From the NCBI GenBank assembly GCA_023614405.1, contig CM042685.1, positions 91,502,684 to 91,566,683 on the forward strand: 64,000 nucleotides of DNA. The letters run 5' to 3'. The notes under the pieces are model-generated. The model did no database searches and was not told the DNA's origin. It saw only the letters and a program-made list of their open reading frames with translations. Every line of letters begins with the position of its first letter. Position 1 is the first letter of the stretch. The translations under genes were made by a program, and so were the position numbers. Source of the DNA: Avena insularis (lineage: Eukaryota; Streptophyta; Magnoliopsida; Poales; Poaceae). Of this stretch, positions 12,931 to 24,426 are shown one piece after another.

Positions 12931-13139
12931 CAAAATTACGTGGTCCCCACTCCTTTGCGCCTCTCCATTTTAAACACTGCAAAAAAAATCGCGCCCCTAC
13001 ATTTCAAACACTACAAAATTTCTCGCGCCTCTCCGTTTTAAACAAACAATACTAATTAATAGTATTTCACTCTCGAGTTGGTACTAGAGTAGTACCAATA
13101 TATTTTAAAAAATGATTCTTCCCTACACACATAATAAAA

Positions 13140-13740
13140 AATCCTCAGAAAAACCCTAGCCCCGCGCACACTATCTTGCCTCTTCAACCACTGACTTCGG
13201 TAGCCGGAACCTCCCATAGCACTTCTCATGTTGGCTTTGCCAGCCGAAACATGATACCATGCACTCCTCACCCACCATTATGCCAGAGCCGCGTCAGCTG
13301 TGGTCTCATCCAACGTACTATTGTTGCTTCACCTATGTCTAGCGCACCCGATCCTTGTCACCGCACCTGACTTCCTTTCCCCACTTTCTCGTCCACGACG
13401 CCGAATCCGTCAACGACTTCCCAAGATCTGCTTACCTGCCACCGGAATCCACCCCAACTGTACCATACCAGAGCCATGGTGTAGTGCACCGATTCTGCCT
13501 CAGCGACGCTCTCATCCATCATTCTCAAGTGGGCATCGACCACCCAAGATTTGCTTCCCGGATGCAAACAGCTACCGCAACCGCAGCATCCTTGGTGACT
13601 TGGACGTCACCCTCGCGGGGATGGATGATGGTTAGAATCCTCTCCAACCATGGTAACCAAATTTCCCAAATCTTTTTTTATTTTGTTAGCAGCATAGAGG
13701 GTTCAAGCCTGTCGCAGTGAACTGCACTTTTTATTCATGC
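13140..13740 (+). other. GC-richer segment with weak coding character
   Basis: Overlapping plus-strand frames of 64, 111 and 121 codons (for example 13355-13720) coincide with a GC rise and proline/serine/histidine-rich translations. No domain is recognised and neither frame shows a convincing start context. A short internal echo is visible (CAAGATCTGCTTACCTGCC near 13422 and CAAGATTTGCTTCCCGGATG near 13546). It could be a captured gene scrap or chance. Confidence 0.25.
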
Positions 13741-15461
13741 TGCACACGAAATTAGTGCGCATGCATATTCTTTGTGCTACATAAAGGTCACTAGACATGT
13801 TGGTTTGCATTCGCTACTCTACAAATTTTAAAGTCATGCACATATTCTTAGCTAATCTGTACAACAGTAATTGCTGTAGTTCATGCAAAATGTTAAGTCA
13901 GTGGAAAGTATTAGTTTGGATTTTTTGCTCCACATATACAGAATTTATCTGATTTGTCCTGAGCTATGCTCCTGCTATTATTTTCTCCCTCGCATCATTT
14001 TGCTAACATGTAATACGCATTCAAACTCTTCATACTAATTCGATTATAATTTTTTTATTGCCATCTGGTTATTCAAAAGATGCAACATTGACAATTTTAC
14101 TTTCTTTGCCTAGAGCTCAAAAAGGGAAATCTAAAGATGTTGGTTTACACGACCACTTCTATGAGTTCACAAGCGATTACATTGTTTTTTTATCTAGTGC
14201 TAGTTCGTCCTAAACAATGACATAAGTACCCTCTACCCTATATATAGTTCATTCATGGTTTGCCTTCCTACTCTAAAAGTTCTCATATGATGTTGTTATA
14301 ATTTCTATCTGATCATTATTAGATATGACAGTAACTGCATGGCATTGTGTAGCTCACCGCAAATTTCGAGTCACCCAACGTCTCTTTCATTTCAGGATAA
14401 ACAACTTCTTCTATATTTATTTATTGAAATGACTTGACAAGTTTATATTCCCTAAAGTTTTAAGAAACACTTTTATTGATTGCTCATTTCATTGTAGGCA
14501 CACTTGTCTAATGCTTGCTTGTCCTATTCTACATGTTCACAAGTGATGCCATTATATTTCCTATCTTGTTCTGGTTTGTCCTAAGCAATGACATAACTAT
14601 CCTCTACTGTATAGTTTATTCGTGGTTTGCATTCCCACTCACGCATGATGCTGTTATAATTTCTGTCTAGTTCATTCTTAGCTATGACAGTAACTGCATA
14701 ACATTGTTTCACTAGTAGGGAAAATTCTACCGCCGGCTAACCAAAATGGCCTACTGCCAGCGAGTTCGGATTCGCCGGTGACCATCTCGCGGGTGGTAAG
14801 GACACATGGTCGGCGAACACCAAATTTTCCGGGGTATTTTCTGTTATCGCCAACGAATAATTGTATTCGCCGAGGGTAGCACCGTTACCACCAGCGCCCA
14901 TCTCATTTTGCTGGGGATATTATATACCAGGGCAAAAAATAATAAGAAAATAAATAGTATACAGGAGAATACACAATATACAGGATAATGACAACAAAAT
15001 ACATATTAACACAGTAAATAGTAGTAGTATACACGAATGTTCCTAGGATTATCTAGAGTTCACTCATATCTTCACCCTCGTCGAAAGATTCGGGATGAAA
15101 GCAAGTCATGCACCACAAGGGATTGACTGAGTAAAATCATAGGACAGAACAATTAGTCATGATTTTCATTGAACATATATATATTTACATTCTCCACATG
15201 AATTTTTGAGATCACACCGTCTCATTCAAAAAGAAAGGAATTGTGCGAGTCACTTTAAATAGATAACACCAAATTTTACAGGGGGCGGTATGGTAATATT
15301 CCTGTCCATGCAATGCCAAAGTAAGTAAACATAGTTACAAAGTAAGTACCACAAACATTGTTATAAAGTAAGTATGTAGAATAAATAAAACATCAGAAAG
15401 TCTAGCAGCATAAGTAATATAGGACAAGTAGTTGATCCCACATGGTTGTGTCCTAGCTACA

Positions 15462-16109
15462 TCAGGCGTCGTCGTCGGACAAACCTAAGGAAGAATCAGA
15501 CGATGTGGGTGTGATGGTAAAGTCGTCGGGGCTGAACCCATAGTATGGGCCCTAAGGGTGTGCGGTCAAGGAGCCTGCGTCGTTGGACCTAGACGGACCC
15601 ACCACCTGGACGGGTCGCTGGCGCTGAATGAGCGCCAAGACCTCGTACTTCTGCGCCATCACCGTAGGATCCTCGCAGAGTCTCTAGACCAAGGGGCCAA
15701 GAAGCTGTCCCTCGACCAGTGGGTGCTCCCGCTCCTCCGCCATCGTGGAGACCTGCATGCCCACTGGCCTATTCTGAATGGACCTAACTCGATCATCGGG
15801 GAAGTTTAGGATCGCCTTCGCCCCAAAGTGCTAGACTGCCATGCAGTCGTAGGCACGTGACGCCCCCTCGGGGTACCACCATGTCCCAAGGTGGGGCCTC
15901 CTCCCATCGACGGTGATCTTAGCCTCCCAAGTGGGGATCTTTATCGGCTTCTTATACACACCACGATACGTCGGCTCCCCATGCGACATACTACTTAAAA
16001 AGACAATAATATTAGACATATAATCAAAGTACCCCAAGTTACAGTAGTAAACTAATAGTCCAATATTCATATACCACAAAAATATACAACTACACCAAGA
16101 TTCAGACAA
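15462..16109 (-). pseudogene. AP2/ERF-domain gene fragment captured in the CACTA element
   Basis: The minus-strand frame contains the AP2 DNA-binding fold in order: PTYRGVYKK, WEAKITVDGRRPHLGTW, ASRAYDCMAV, then a TAG stop near 15831, then FGAKAILNFP in the same frame. These match the family's YRGVR...WxAEI...LGTF...EAARAYD...LNFP pattern, where the protein contacts GCC-box or related DNA. Downstream the same frame shows a second TAG near 15689, a third near 15555, and ends in an acidic SDDDA tail at TGA 15462-15464. The segment before YRGV follows a T-rich AAG that could be an intron acceptor, so upstream exons may be missing. With three stops it cannot make a full protein. Confidence 0.75.
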
Positions 16110-16744
16110 TCTGATTCAATTAATGCAACTACACCAAGATTCAGAAAATCTCCTATATCACCAGCAACAATTTGATATACACACTTGCATCAGATATAGA
16201 TTTTTTTTTCAAAAAGAAACACAATTGAAGGCAGGGTATGTAGATATAATAATGTAACAAGTATCATATGGATCTATGTAACATCATCGAGCATTTGATT
16301 TATATAAAAGGTATCATAGGCTAACAAATGATATATAAAATGACTGAATCTGGCATATGCCTTATTGATTTGTTCCGTGTGGGTGGTTGTTAGACTGACC
16401 ATGTTTGCCACTTGGTTTCTACTATCAGTAGAGCACTATTGTCACCATAGTTAGTTGATTAAAGTCAGCTATCCCTATCGTCCCGAATATCATATGTCTT
16501 TTCCTTAGGATATATTTAGCATAACAAGTTTGCAGATGACATACTTCGACTAAAATCAAGTCATAGTTTGGTTAAATTGTATTCGGTGGGTTAATATTAA
16601 CTAGAAGAAGTTATATTAATAACTTGAATTATGCAAGGCTAACAATGGAATAATTGCTTCAACTAAAATCAAGTCATTGTTAACTCGTAGCATTCCTTGC
16701 TTCTGCTGAAATCATGATTTTATGCATATACTAGTTGTTCGACA

Positions 16745-16806
16745 TATCAATTATCTTCTAAGCAAAAAAAATCAATTATCTTCTAACTGAAATCAATTAT
16801 CTTCTA
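16745..16806 (+). repeat. Three-copy short tandem motif ATCAATTATCTTCTAA
   Basis: Three near-identical copies are separated by short spacers (GCAAAAAAA and CTGAA) inside the CACTA element. This probably reflects replication slippage; no function is suggested. Confidence 0.7.
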
Positions 16807-17004
16807 AGATTCCTTGCTTTGAGTAGGTAAGCAGACATAGGAGCACCCTGATGCTAAGCAGACAGAGGATCATCGAGTAGCTAGGGTAGAGGAACGAGGA
16901 GCTCACCAGATGCTCCTACTGCGGGACACGGATGGGACATCAAGGGGACGGGACGGAGAGGGGGCCGAACAGAGAGGGTCAAGATGGACGCGTGGTCCTC
17001 ATGC

Positions 17005-17262
17005 TAGGCTCCTCCTCCGAGGTTGTGTGTGGGACGACGATGATGAGGGGGACGTGCGCGGGGCTCCTGCTGGCGTCCTCCTCTGAGGTCACGGCGTTGC
17101 TCCTTCTGGCCTCCTCCTCCGAGGTCATGCGCGGGATGCTGACGGTGCGGGGGACGATCCCGGTGCTCCTACTGGCCTCCTCCTCCGAGGTAGCGTGTGG
17201 GACGGGATAGCGAGGGGGATGCACGTGGTACTCCTGCTAGCCTCCTCCTCCGAGGTCGGCAG
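17005..17262 (+). repeat. GC-rich minisatellite, five copies, about 65-bp period
   Basis: The core CTCCTCCTCYGAGGT recurs at about 17009, 17073, 17109, 17175 and 17240. Spacings are about 64, 36, 66 and 65 bp, so one unit is shortened. Intervening sequence is also partly conserved (GGGGGACG, GGGCTCCTGCTGGC). Both strands read open for 64-92 codons because of composition and period; these frames are not taken as genes. Confidence 0.75.
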
Positions 17263-17900
17263 CGTGGGGCGACCGGCAGGCGCGAGGGGACGCTGCAGGA
17301 TGGCCGACGACAGCGAGGAGGAAGCACGTGGGATGGCTGAGGGGGACGCGCGCGGGACGCCAACAACAGCGAGGGGTCCGTGGAGCTAGGGTAATGGCGA
17401 TCAAATTGGTGATTTTCGTTTAGATCCCCACTTACCCTGGCGCCTCTGATAGGTGGGAACCACGGCCCACTTACCCCAATGCATGCGGACTAAATTCGCC
17501 GGGGATAACACTGTTTTTTGGCCCACTTAACCGGCGTCATGGCCCACCCCAGCCCCGGTGCGCGTGAGGCATGTTCACTGGTGGTAAATGAGCTAGCCCG
17601 GCGAACCCAGTACACATTTGGAAGGCCTAGAAGGTCTTACTGACGGCCACCCAGGGCCCACTTCATCGGCGATAAAGAATCCAGCTATAAGGTTTTCCCT
17701 ACAAGTGTGTAGCTCACCATAAATTCCAAGTCACCCAACATCTCCTACATTCCAAGATATACAACTGTTTCTATATATATTTGTTGAAATAGCCTGGCTA
17801 GTTCATATTTGCTGAAATTCTAATCCACACATATTGTTATATTTCTTGTTTCGCGCTAGACAAACTTGTTTAATGCTTCCTTGTCATGTTTATTTGACAT

Positions 17901-18514
17901 ATATTTGAACCATTAACTAGTAGTAAACTCCAGTCCATAGCAGAGGCGAAGCTGGAAGGAGCCCAAGACTGGTGCTAATACTACCTTAATGGTGCTAATT
18001 ACTAGGATTTTCATTTTTTAGTCTTAAAAATAGCACATTCTCCTTGAAGTGCAGCCGATTTGGCCGGTGCTACAGCGCCACTAGCACCATTCCTAGATCC
18101 GCCACTGGTTCATATCTCCTATCGTATCAGTTAAATGAGTAGTTTGCCTTGTTTGATATATTAACTTGTTATTACTTATTTTTATACTGCAATTATTGCT
18201 ATCATCATATAAGAGGGGTAGTACAAGAAATGTTTCCTTCCCCAACGACTAGGCCCGTGGTCGACGTAGAAGGCTCGTCTTCCGCGACGAAATTCTAGGC
18301 TAGATCATGGCCAATGGAAAACTTTTTTCGGTTTTGCGACCATCTACTATGACAAAACCACTAAAAACATGGACGAAGCTCGAAGGGCACATGGAAAAAG
18401 TAAGATTTTCGCTTCCTCGCGAGATGTTGACTCGCCAAAGTTTTTTTTGAGTGTGGATCCCGGATGTTAGTGACTCTAGCGGACCAAAGTTTCCGATCGC
18501 TCCTCCTTGATTTG
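17901..18514. other. Host DNA left of the Angela-like insertion, no gene seen
   Basis: This stretch has no terminal repeats, known domain or long frame with coding character. Its last five bases, ATTTG (18510-18514), are the target duplication of the Angela-like element. The uninterrupted host would continue at 39592, where the ~122-bp array begins. Confidence 0.5.
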
Positions 18515-20421
18515 TGTAGGGGTTCGTAGTATGGAAAACAACAAATTTCAACCGGATGAACACACACAAGCCAAGATCTATCTACTAGATTGTAGCAACG
18601 AGTCGATAGAGTACTCACCCTCAGAGATTCCAAAGTGGTTAATGAGAGCGGATTCTCGTGGGTCATATAGTCGTTCACTTGCCGATCTCAAGATCGCGTA
18701 GAAGATCCTTCTGGCGAAGCGTTCCGGGAGTTCTCCCATAGTCGATCACACATTCCATACTCAATGAAGACCTTCATCTCCTTTGTTCCAACAGGTAGTG
18801 GAGGTTGTAGATCTCTCCTTGCGATTCTGACAGCACGACAGCATGTTGTTGGAGTTTAGAAGGGAAATCCTGTAGGGCTTCGCCTAAGCCGGAGCGGGTA
18901 TGGTGGAGTAGAAGAGGGCCTCGGTGATCTAGAGTTTAGAGGGCACCTAGGGGAGGTGGTGTCCGGCAGCTAGGGGCTAGGGTTTAGCCCCAAGTCGGCG
19001 ATGTGGAGGAGCCCTTGGCGATGCGGCTACTAGAGGAGGTGGAGCCTTGGCTAGAGTTTGTTGTGAGGGCTAGGGGGTGCCCTACCCCTCATTTTATAGG
19101 TGGGGAGGCGACAAGGGGGAGGGAATCCTCTCCCAACTCCACCTTGTATGGTCGGCGGCAAGGAGGGGGACGAATCCTCCCTGATGTAGGATTCCTTCTC
19201 TCCCTCCACTTGGCAACCAATGTTGGCATTTGACTTTTTCAAACTGGCTTTTTGACTTTCAAATTAGAGTTTGATTTCTCTCTTATAATTGACCAACCAA
19301 GTGACCTAGGACATGATGCAACCATTCCACTTTTTCATTACACATCCATGTACCCTTCCCCCTTCGGATCGGTGGACCTTCTAGACCCTTCTAGAACATT
19401 CCAGTGAAAACACCAAAACCATTCCCGAACTCCGGAATTGGACTTTCCTTATATGAATATTATTCTCCATACCATTGTGGATCTCCTCGTGATATCCCGG
19501 ATCCCATCCGAGACTCCTAACTACATTCGATCTCTTTACTCACATTCCATATGTACTAAACAACATCGAATCCTTAAGTGTGTCTCCATATGGTTCGTGA
19601 ATTATGTAGATATGATCAAAACTCTTCTCCGATCAATAACGAATAGAAGAATCTAGAAATTCATATGGCTCCCACATATTTCTATGATTACTTCATGATC
19701 AAATGAGCCATTTACATATGATACCAATTTCCCTTTGTCTCACGATACTTTACTTATTCGAGGTCTGATCATCGGTATCTCTGCATACCTAGTTCAACCT
19801 CGTTACCGATAAGTACTCTTTCATGTGATATGTGATCCCTTGTGATCCATTCACATGGTTGCAAGCTAATTGGATGATATTCCGCCGAGAGGGCCCAGAG
19901 TATATCTATCTGTCATATGGATGGAAAAATCCAACTCTTGATCCATGTGCCTCAACACATACTTTCCGAACACTCAATGTTACCTTTATAACCACCCAGT
20001 TATGAAGTGATGTTTGATGTCATCAAAGCATCCATCCAGTGATGGTGATTAACATGATATCATGTTCGAAGGATTTATGTTAGTATGTATCTGAAAGCTT
20101 ATAGCAAAAGAACTACTGAAATGACTTGATCTTTATGCTACACTTAACTATAGGAGTATGTCTATCACACCATTCTCCTAATGATATGATCTTGTTGTTA
20201 ATATCATCTCAATGTTCATGATCTAGAAACCATGATCATCTATCAACCAAAAAGCTAGTATTACAAAGAGGATTTACTAGGGACTCTAACAATTTTACAA
20301 ATAACACAAGTAGTAATGTTTCCGGTTAATACAGTTATAGCATGAATGTAAACATTTATCATAAACATAGAGATATAATAATAACTACTTTTATTATTGC
20401 CTCTTGGGCATATCTCCAACA
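18515..20421 (-). mobile_element. 3' LTR of the Angela-like element (1907 bp)
   Basis: On the minus strand it starts TGTTGGAGATATGCCCAAG (20421) and ends CCTACA (18515). It matches 25616-26895 plus 38953-39586 throughout, with scattered substitutions and small indels. Around 19790 it keeps the uninterrupted sequence CATACCTAGTTCAACCTCG, the empty site for the Sirevirus-type insertion in the other LTR. Confidence 0.92.
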
Positions 20422-20434
20422 ATCTCCCACTTGC
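20422..20434 (-). other. Polypurine tract of the Angela-like element
   Basis: The minus strand reads GCAAGTGGGAGAT immediately before the 3' LTR start, the normal place for the plus-strand primer. The purine run is shorter than that of the nested Sirevirus-type element. Confidence 0.7.
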
Positions 20435-20454
20435 ACTTGAGTCAATAATCTAGA

Positions 20455-21348
20455 TTACATGGTAATATACCGAACACCCATGGCGGTTTGGTGCTGGTCA
20501 TGTTTTGCCCTCAGGAGAGGTTTAGTCAACGGATCCGCCACATTCAGATCTGTGTGTACTTTGCAAATATTTATCTCACCATATTGGACATGCTCTCGAA
20601 TAGCGTGAAAATGCTGCTTGATATGCTTCATCTTCTTGTGTGACCTTGTCTCCTGTGCATTGGCTATGGCACCCATGTTATCACAGTAGATAGACATTGG
20701 GTCCAACGCACTGGGAACCACACCAAACTCTATAATGAACTCCTTCATCCATATTGCTTCGTGTGAAGCCTCCGAAGCAGCTATGTATTCCAATTTAGTT
20801 GAAGATCTCGCCACAACGCTTTGCTTTGCACTCCTCCATCTCACCGCTACACCATTCAATGTAAATATGTATCTAGATTGTGATTTAGAATCATCCGGAT
20901 CGGTGTTCCAACTAGCATTAGTGTAACCATTAACAACGAGATGTTGATCACCTCCATAAGAAAGAACCATATCCTTAGTTCTTCGCAAGTACTTAAGGAT
21001 ATTTTTTACTGTTGTCCAATGATCAACTCCTAGATCACATTGATATATGCTAGTCAAACTAACATCATATGTAATTTCTGGTCTAGTACATAGCATGGCA
21101 TACATGATAGATCCTATGGCTGAGGTATAGGGAGTCTTACTCATCCTCTCTCTATCTTCTGTCATAACACGACTTTGAGTTTTACTCAAGGTCGTATTGG
21201 GCAACATGGGCAAGAACCCTTTCTTGCTATCTTCCATTCCAAACCTCTTTAGAAAATTTTCCAAATATGTACTCTGTGAAAGCGATATTAGGCGTCTCGA
21301 TCTATCTCTATAAATCTTTATGCCTAATATGTAAGCAGCTTCACCCAA
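20455..21348 (-). pseudogene. Copia pol: reverse transcriptase C-terminus and RNase H
   Basis: This is a 297-codon open segment. It begins with the RT connection region (ILGIKIYRDR, LSQSTYLENFLKRF) and continues through the IGSIMYAMLCTRPEI block. It then enters RNase H, with YTNASWNTDPDDSKS, SSTKLEYIAASEASHEAIWM, YCDNMGAIANA and the C-terminal HTDLNVADPLTKPL. The usual YTDADW is here YTNASW, so two acidic positions of that motif are changed (D to N and D to S). The frame differs from that of the RT segment upstream, marking a frameshift near 21345. Confidence 0.9.
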
Positions 21349-21868
21349 GATCCTTCATTGAGAAACTATTATTCAAATAATATTTGACACTTTTTATAAG
21401 GTCTACATCATTCCCAATCAACAATATGTCGTCCACATATAGTACTAGTAATGCTACAGAGCTCCCACTCACTTTCTTGTAAATACAAGCTTCTCCATAA
21501 GTTTGTATAAAACCAAAACTTTTGATCACCTTATTAAAACGTTGATTCCAACTTCGGGATGGTTGCTTCAATCCATAAATGCACCGTTGAAGTTTGCATA
21601 CCTTGTTAGAATCTTTAGGATCGACAAAACCTTTGGGTTTTACCATATACAACTCTTCATCAATGTCTCCATTGAGGAACACCGGTTTGACATCCATTTA
21701 CCATATATCATAATCGTAATATGCAGCGATTGCAAAAACCTCACAGACTTTAGCTTCACTACCTATGAGAAAGTCTCATCGTAGTCAACTCCTTGAATTT
21801 GTCGAAACCCTTTTGTGACAAGTCGAGCTTTATAGACGGTTACATTACCATCAGCATCTATTTTCTTC
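21341..21868 (-). pseudogene. Copia pol: reverse transcriptase core
   Basis: The block MDVKPVFLNGDIDEELYM (normally MDVKTAFLNG) and RCIYGLKQPSRSW precede the catalytic YVDD at 21428-21439, followed by LIGNDVDLIKSVK. It is the palm domain that copies element RNA into cDNA. Upstream, at 21698-21868, an extra T near KWIF shifts the frame and further stops occur, though KARLVTKGF and QGVDYDETFS-like blocks are legible. Confidence 0.88.
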
Positions 21869-22351
21869 TTAAAAAATCCATTTGTTCTCGACAGCCTTCC
21901 GGCCATCCGGTAAGTCCATCAAATTCCACACTTGGTTTTGGTACATGGATCCAATCTCGGCTTTCATGGCTTCTTGCCATTTATTGGAATCTGGGCTCAT
22001 CATATCTTCCTCATATGTTGCAGGGTCGTCGGTGTTGTCCACCAACATGACACTCATAACAGGATCATACCAATCGGGAGTGGTACGAGTCCTTGTCGAC
22101 CTGCGAGGTTCGGTAGTAGCTTCGACCGAAGTTTCATGATCACCATCATTAGCTTCCTCTCCTATTGATGTAGGTGCCACAGGAACTACTTCCGGTGCTG
22201 CGCTACTCGCAAAACTGAGAGAAGGTTTGACAACCTCGTCGAGTTCTAGTTTCCTTTCAATCACTTCTTTCAAGAGAAACACCTTCTCTAGAAGATCCAT
22301 TCTTGGCAACGAAGATTTTTCCTTGGGATCTATGATAGAAGGTATACCCAA
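21869..22351 (-). pseudogene. Copia pol: integrase/RT linker and RT N-terminus
   Basis: A hydrophilic linker (RRSTRTRTTPDWYDPV) leads into the RT start block with KWQEAMKAEIGSMYQNQVWNL and ends at KWIF and a stop. PDSNKWQEAMKAEI is the usual N-terminal motif of Copia RT. The frame differs from the integrase frame that overlaps at 22257-22351. Confidence 0.85.
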
Positions 22352-23264
22352 TAGTTTCCTTTGGGTATCCTATGAAGATGCATTTTTCCACTTTGGGTTC
22401 AACCTTGTCGGGCTGTAACTTCTTTACATAAGCTTCATAATGCCAAACTTGAAGGAGCGACAATTTAGGTTTGTTCCAAAACCATAATTCATACGGTGTC
22501 ATTTCAACGGATTTAGATGGTGCCCTATTTAAAGTGAATGTGGCTGTTTCTAATGCATAACCCCAAAACGATAACAGTAAATCTTTAAGTGACATCATAG
22601 AACGAACCATATCTAAGAGAGTTCGATTACAATGTTCGGACACACCATTATGCTGTGGTGTTCCTTGCGGTGTTAATTGTGAAAGTATTCCACATTTATT
22701 CAAATGCTTGCCAAACTCGTAACTTAGATATTTACCTTCACGATCAGATCGTAGAAATTTAATCTTCTTGTTATGTTGATTCTCAACTTCACTTTGAAAT
22801 TTCTTAAACTTCTCGAAAGTTTTGGACTTATGTTTCATGAAATAGATATACTCATATCTAATCAAGTCATCCATGAAAGTAAGAACATAACGATAACCAC
22901 CGCGTGATGCTACACTCATCAGGCCACACACATCGGTATGTATGATTTCCAATAAGTACATAGCTCGCTCCATCATACCAGAAAATGGAGTCATAGTTAT
23001 TTTTCCCATCAGACATGCTTCTCATTTTTCAAGTGATTCGAAATCAAGTGATTCAAGAAGTACATCGAAATGGAGTTTCTTCATACGCTTCACTCCAATG
23101 TGACCAAGACGACAGTGCCACATGTATATAGAATTATCACTTAATTTCAAACGTTTAGCATCTATATTATGAGCATGTGTATTACCACTATCGAGATTCA
23201 TTAAGAATAGACCATCTATCAATGATGCATGACCATATAAGATATTACTCAATCGAACAACCAT
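22257..23264 (-). pseudogene. Copia pol: integrase
   Basis: The zinc-binding HHCC region is partly seen (MWHCRLGHIGVKRM at about 23100) and is followed by a stop near 23022. The catalytic core at 22257-23009 keeps all three acidic residues: HTDVCG, RSDREGKY and GVSEHCNRT. GYALETATFTLNRAPSK and CIFIGYPKETIGYTF close the domain. It would join element cDNA to host DNA. The stop between the HHCC and core segments and the frameshift near 22300 break it. Confidence 0.88.
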
Positions 23265-23634
23265 TATTCTCGGACATAAACAAGTAACCGTCTTGCAATA
23301 AACAAGATCCTGATATAATAATCATGCTCAACGCAAGCACCAAATAACAATTATTTAAGTATAAAACTAATCCCGATTGTAGATGAATAGGTAGCATGCC
23401 GACCGCGATCACATCAACCTTTGATCCATTTCCAACGCGCATCGTCACCTTGTTCTTCGCTAGTCTTCGTTTATTCTACAGCACCTGTTTTGAGTTACAA
23501 ATATGAGCAAACGAACCAGTGTCAAATACCCAGGCACTACTATGACAACTAGTAATATACACATCAATAACATGTTTATCGGATATATCTTTCTTCTTGA
23601 TGTTGTCGTTCTTTAGATCCGCCAAGTACTTGGG
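23245..23634 (-). pseudogene. Copia aspartic protease
   Basis: The frame continues from gag after a TGA at 23635-23637 and contains SAWVFDTGSFAHICNS, where DTG (about 23514-23522) is the protease active-site triad. A stop follows within about ten codons, then MRVGNGSKVDVIAVG matches the flap-region style of Copia proteases. It would cleave the polyprotein. Confidence 0.8.
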
Positions 23635-24426
23635 TCAATTCTGCTTCCAATGACCTTCTCCCTTGAAGTAAAAGCACTCAGTATCACGCTTAGGCCCATC
23701 CTTGGTCTTCTTCGCCGGTGCAGTAGCTTTCTTACCGCCCTTCTTAAAGTTACCCTTTTTCTTAGGTTTGCCTTGCTTCTTGAAATTGGTGGTCTTATTG
23801 ACCATCAACACTTGGTGCTCTTTCTTGATCTCCACTTCCGCAGACTTCAACATACAGAAGAGTTCTGGTGACAACTTATCCATGCGTTGCATATTGTAGT
23901 TCATCACAAAGTTCTTGTAACTTGGTGGTAGTGATTGGAGGACATGGTGAATCCCCAAAGCATTAGGAATCACTATACCCAAGCTCTAGAGCTTATTGGC
24001 ATGCCCAGACATCTTAAGCACATGCTCATTGACAGAGCTGCCCTCTTCCATCTTGCAGTTAAAGAACTTTTCAGAAGCTTCATAACTCTCAGCTGCCGCA
24101 TGAGCCTCAAATATCATTTTGAGTTCACAGACAATGTCATGTGGGTCAAAGTTCTCAAACATATTTTGAAGCTCTGATTCCAAACCATACAAGATAGCAC
24201 ACTGAACCGTGGAGTACTGATTCTTCTGAGCGAGGAAAACATTCTTCACCTCATCGGTAGCATCATCTGTAGGTGGGTCACTGAGCGGTGTATCCAGCAC
24301 ATAGGTCAACTGACCAGCATTGAGGACAATCCTCAAATTTTGGAACCAATCCTTGAATTTGCTTCCATTGTTTTTCAATTTTTCTTTCTCTAGGAACGCA
24401 TTAAAATTGATGGTAGGGGCCGCCAT
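23635..24426 (-). pseudogene. Copia gag (capsid and nucleocapsid)
   Basis: It starts MAAPTINFNAFLEKEKL (24426), a typical Angela/BARE-type gag start, followed by FKDWFQNLRIVLNAG and MFEAHAA-type capsid blocks (UBN2-like). One in-frame stop at 23986-23988 splits it. The second half has a lysine-rich linker and the zinc knuckle CFYFKGEGHWKQN-stop. Against CX2CX4HX4C, the second Cys is Phe and the fourth Cys codon is TGA, so RNA binding by the knuckle would be lost. Confidence 0.9.

Larger units (their letters stand above)
14710..17707. mobile_element. CACTA-type DNA transposon (DTC), 3.0 kb, non-autonomous
   Basis: The left end is CACTAGTAGGGAAAATTC (14710); the right end is the inverted copy, reading CACTTGTAGGGAAAACC on the minus strand (ending at 17707). 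The target duplication is TTT (14707-14709) against TGT (17708-17710), with one substitution; the paralogous empty site reads TGT. CCGGCGAA / CCGGCGGT-like subterminal motifs occur near both ends. No transposase is present. The cargo is a decayed AP2/ERF-domain gene on the minus strand and a GC-rich minisatellite near the right end. A short non-autonomous CACTA that has captured host sequence is the best reading. Confidence 0.9.
14165..17900 (+). repeat. Tandem duplication of a ~370-bp host segment, second copy split by CACTA
   Basis: Copy one (about 14165-14534) and copy two (about 14535-14709 plus 17708-17900) share ordered blocks: TTCACAAG-GAT, GACATAA-TA-CCTCTAC, GTTATAATTTCT, TATGACAGTAACTGCAT, GTAGCTCACC, AGTCACCCAAC and TTGTTTAATGCTT-like ends. 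The second copy is interrupted at the point where copy one reads GCATTGTGTAGCTCACC. This makes copy one an empty-site reference for the transposon. Confidence 0.75.

Noticed and set aside
20455..24426. Intact autonomous Angela-like polyprotein
   Set aside because: Stops at 23986 and 23635, a lost zinc-knuckle Cys, an integrase break near 23022 and frameshifts near 23260, 22300, 21870 and 21345 rule it out.
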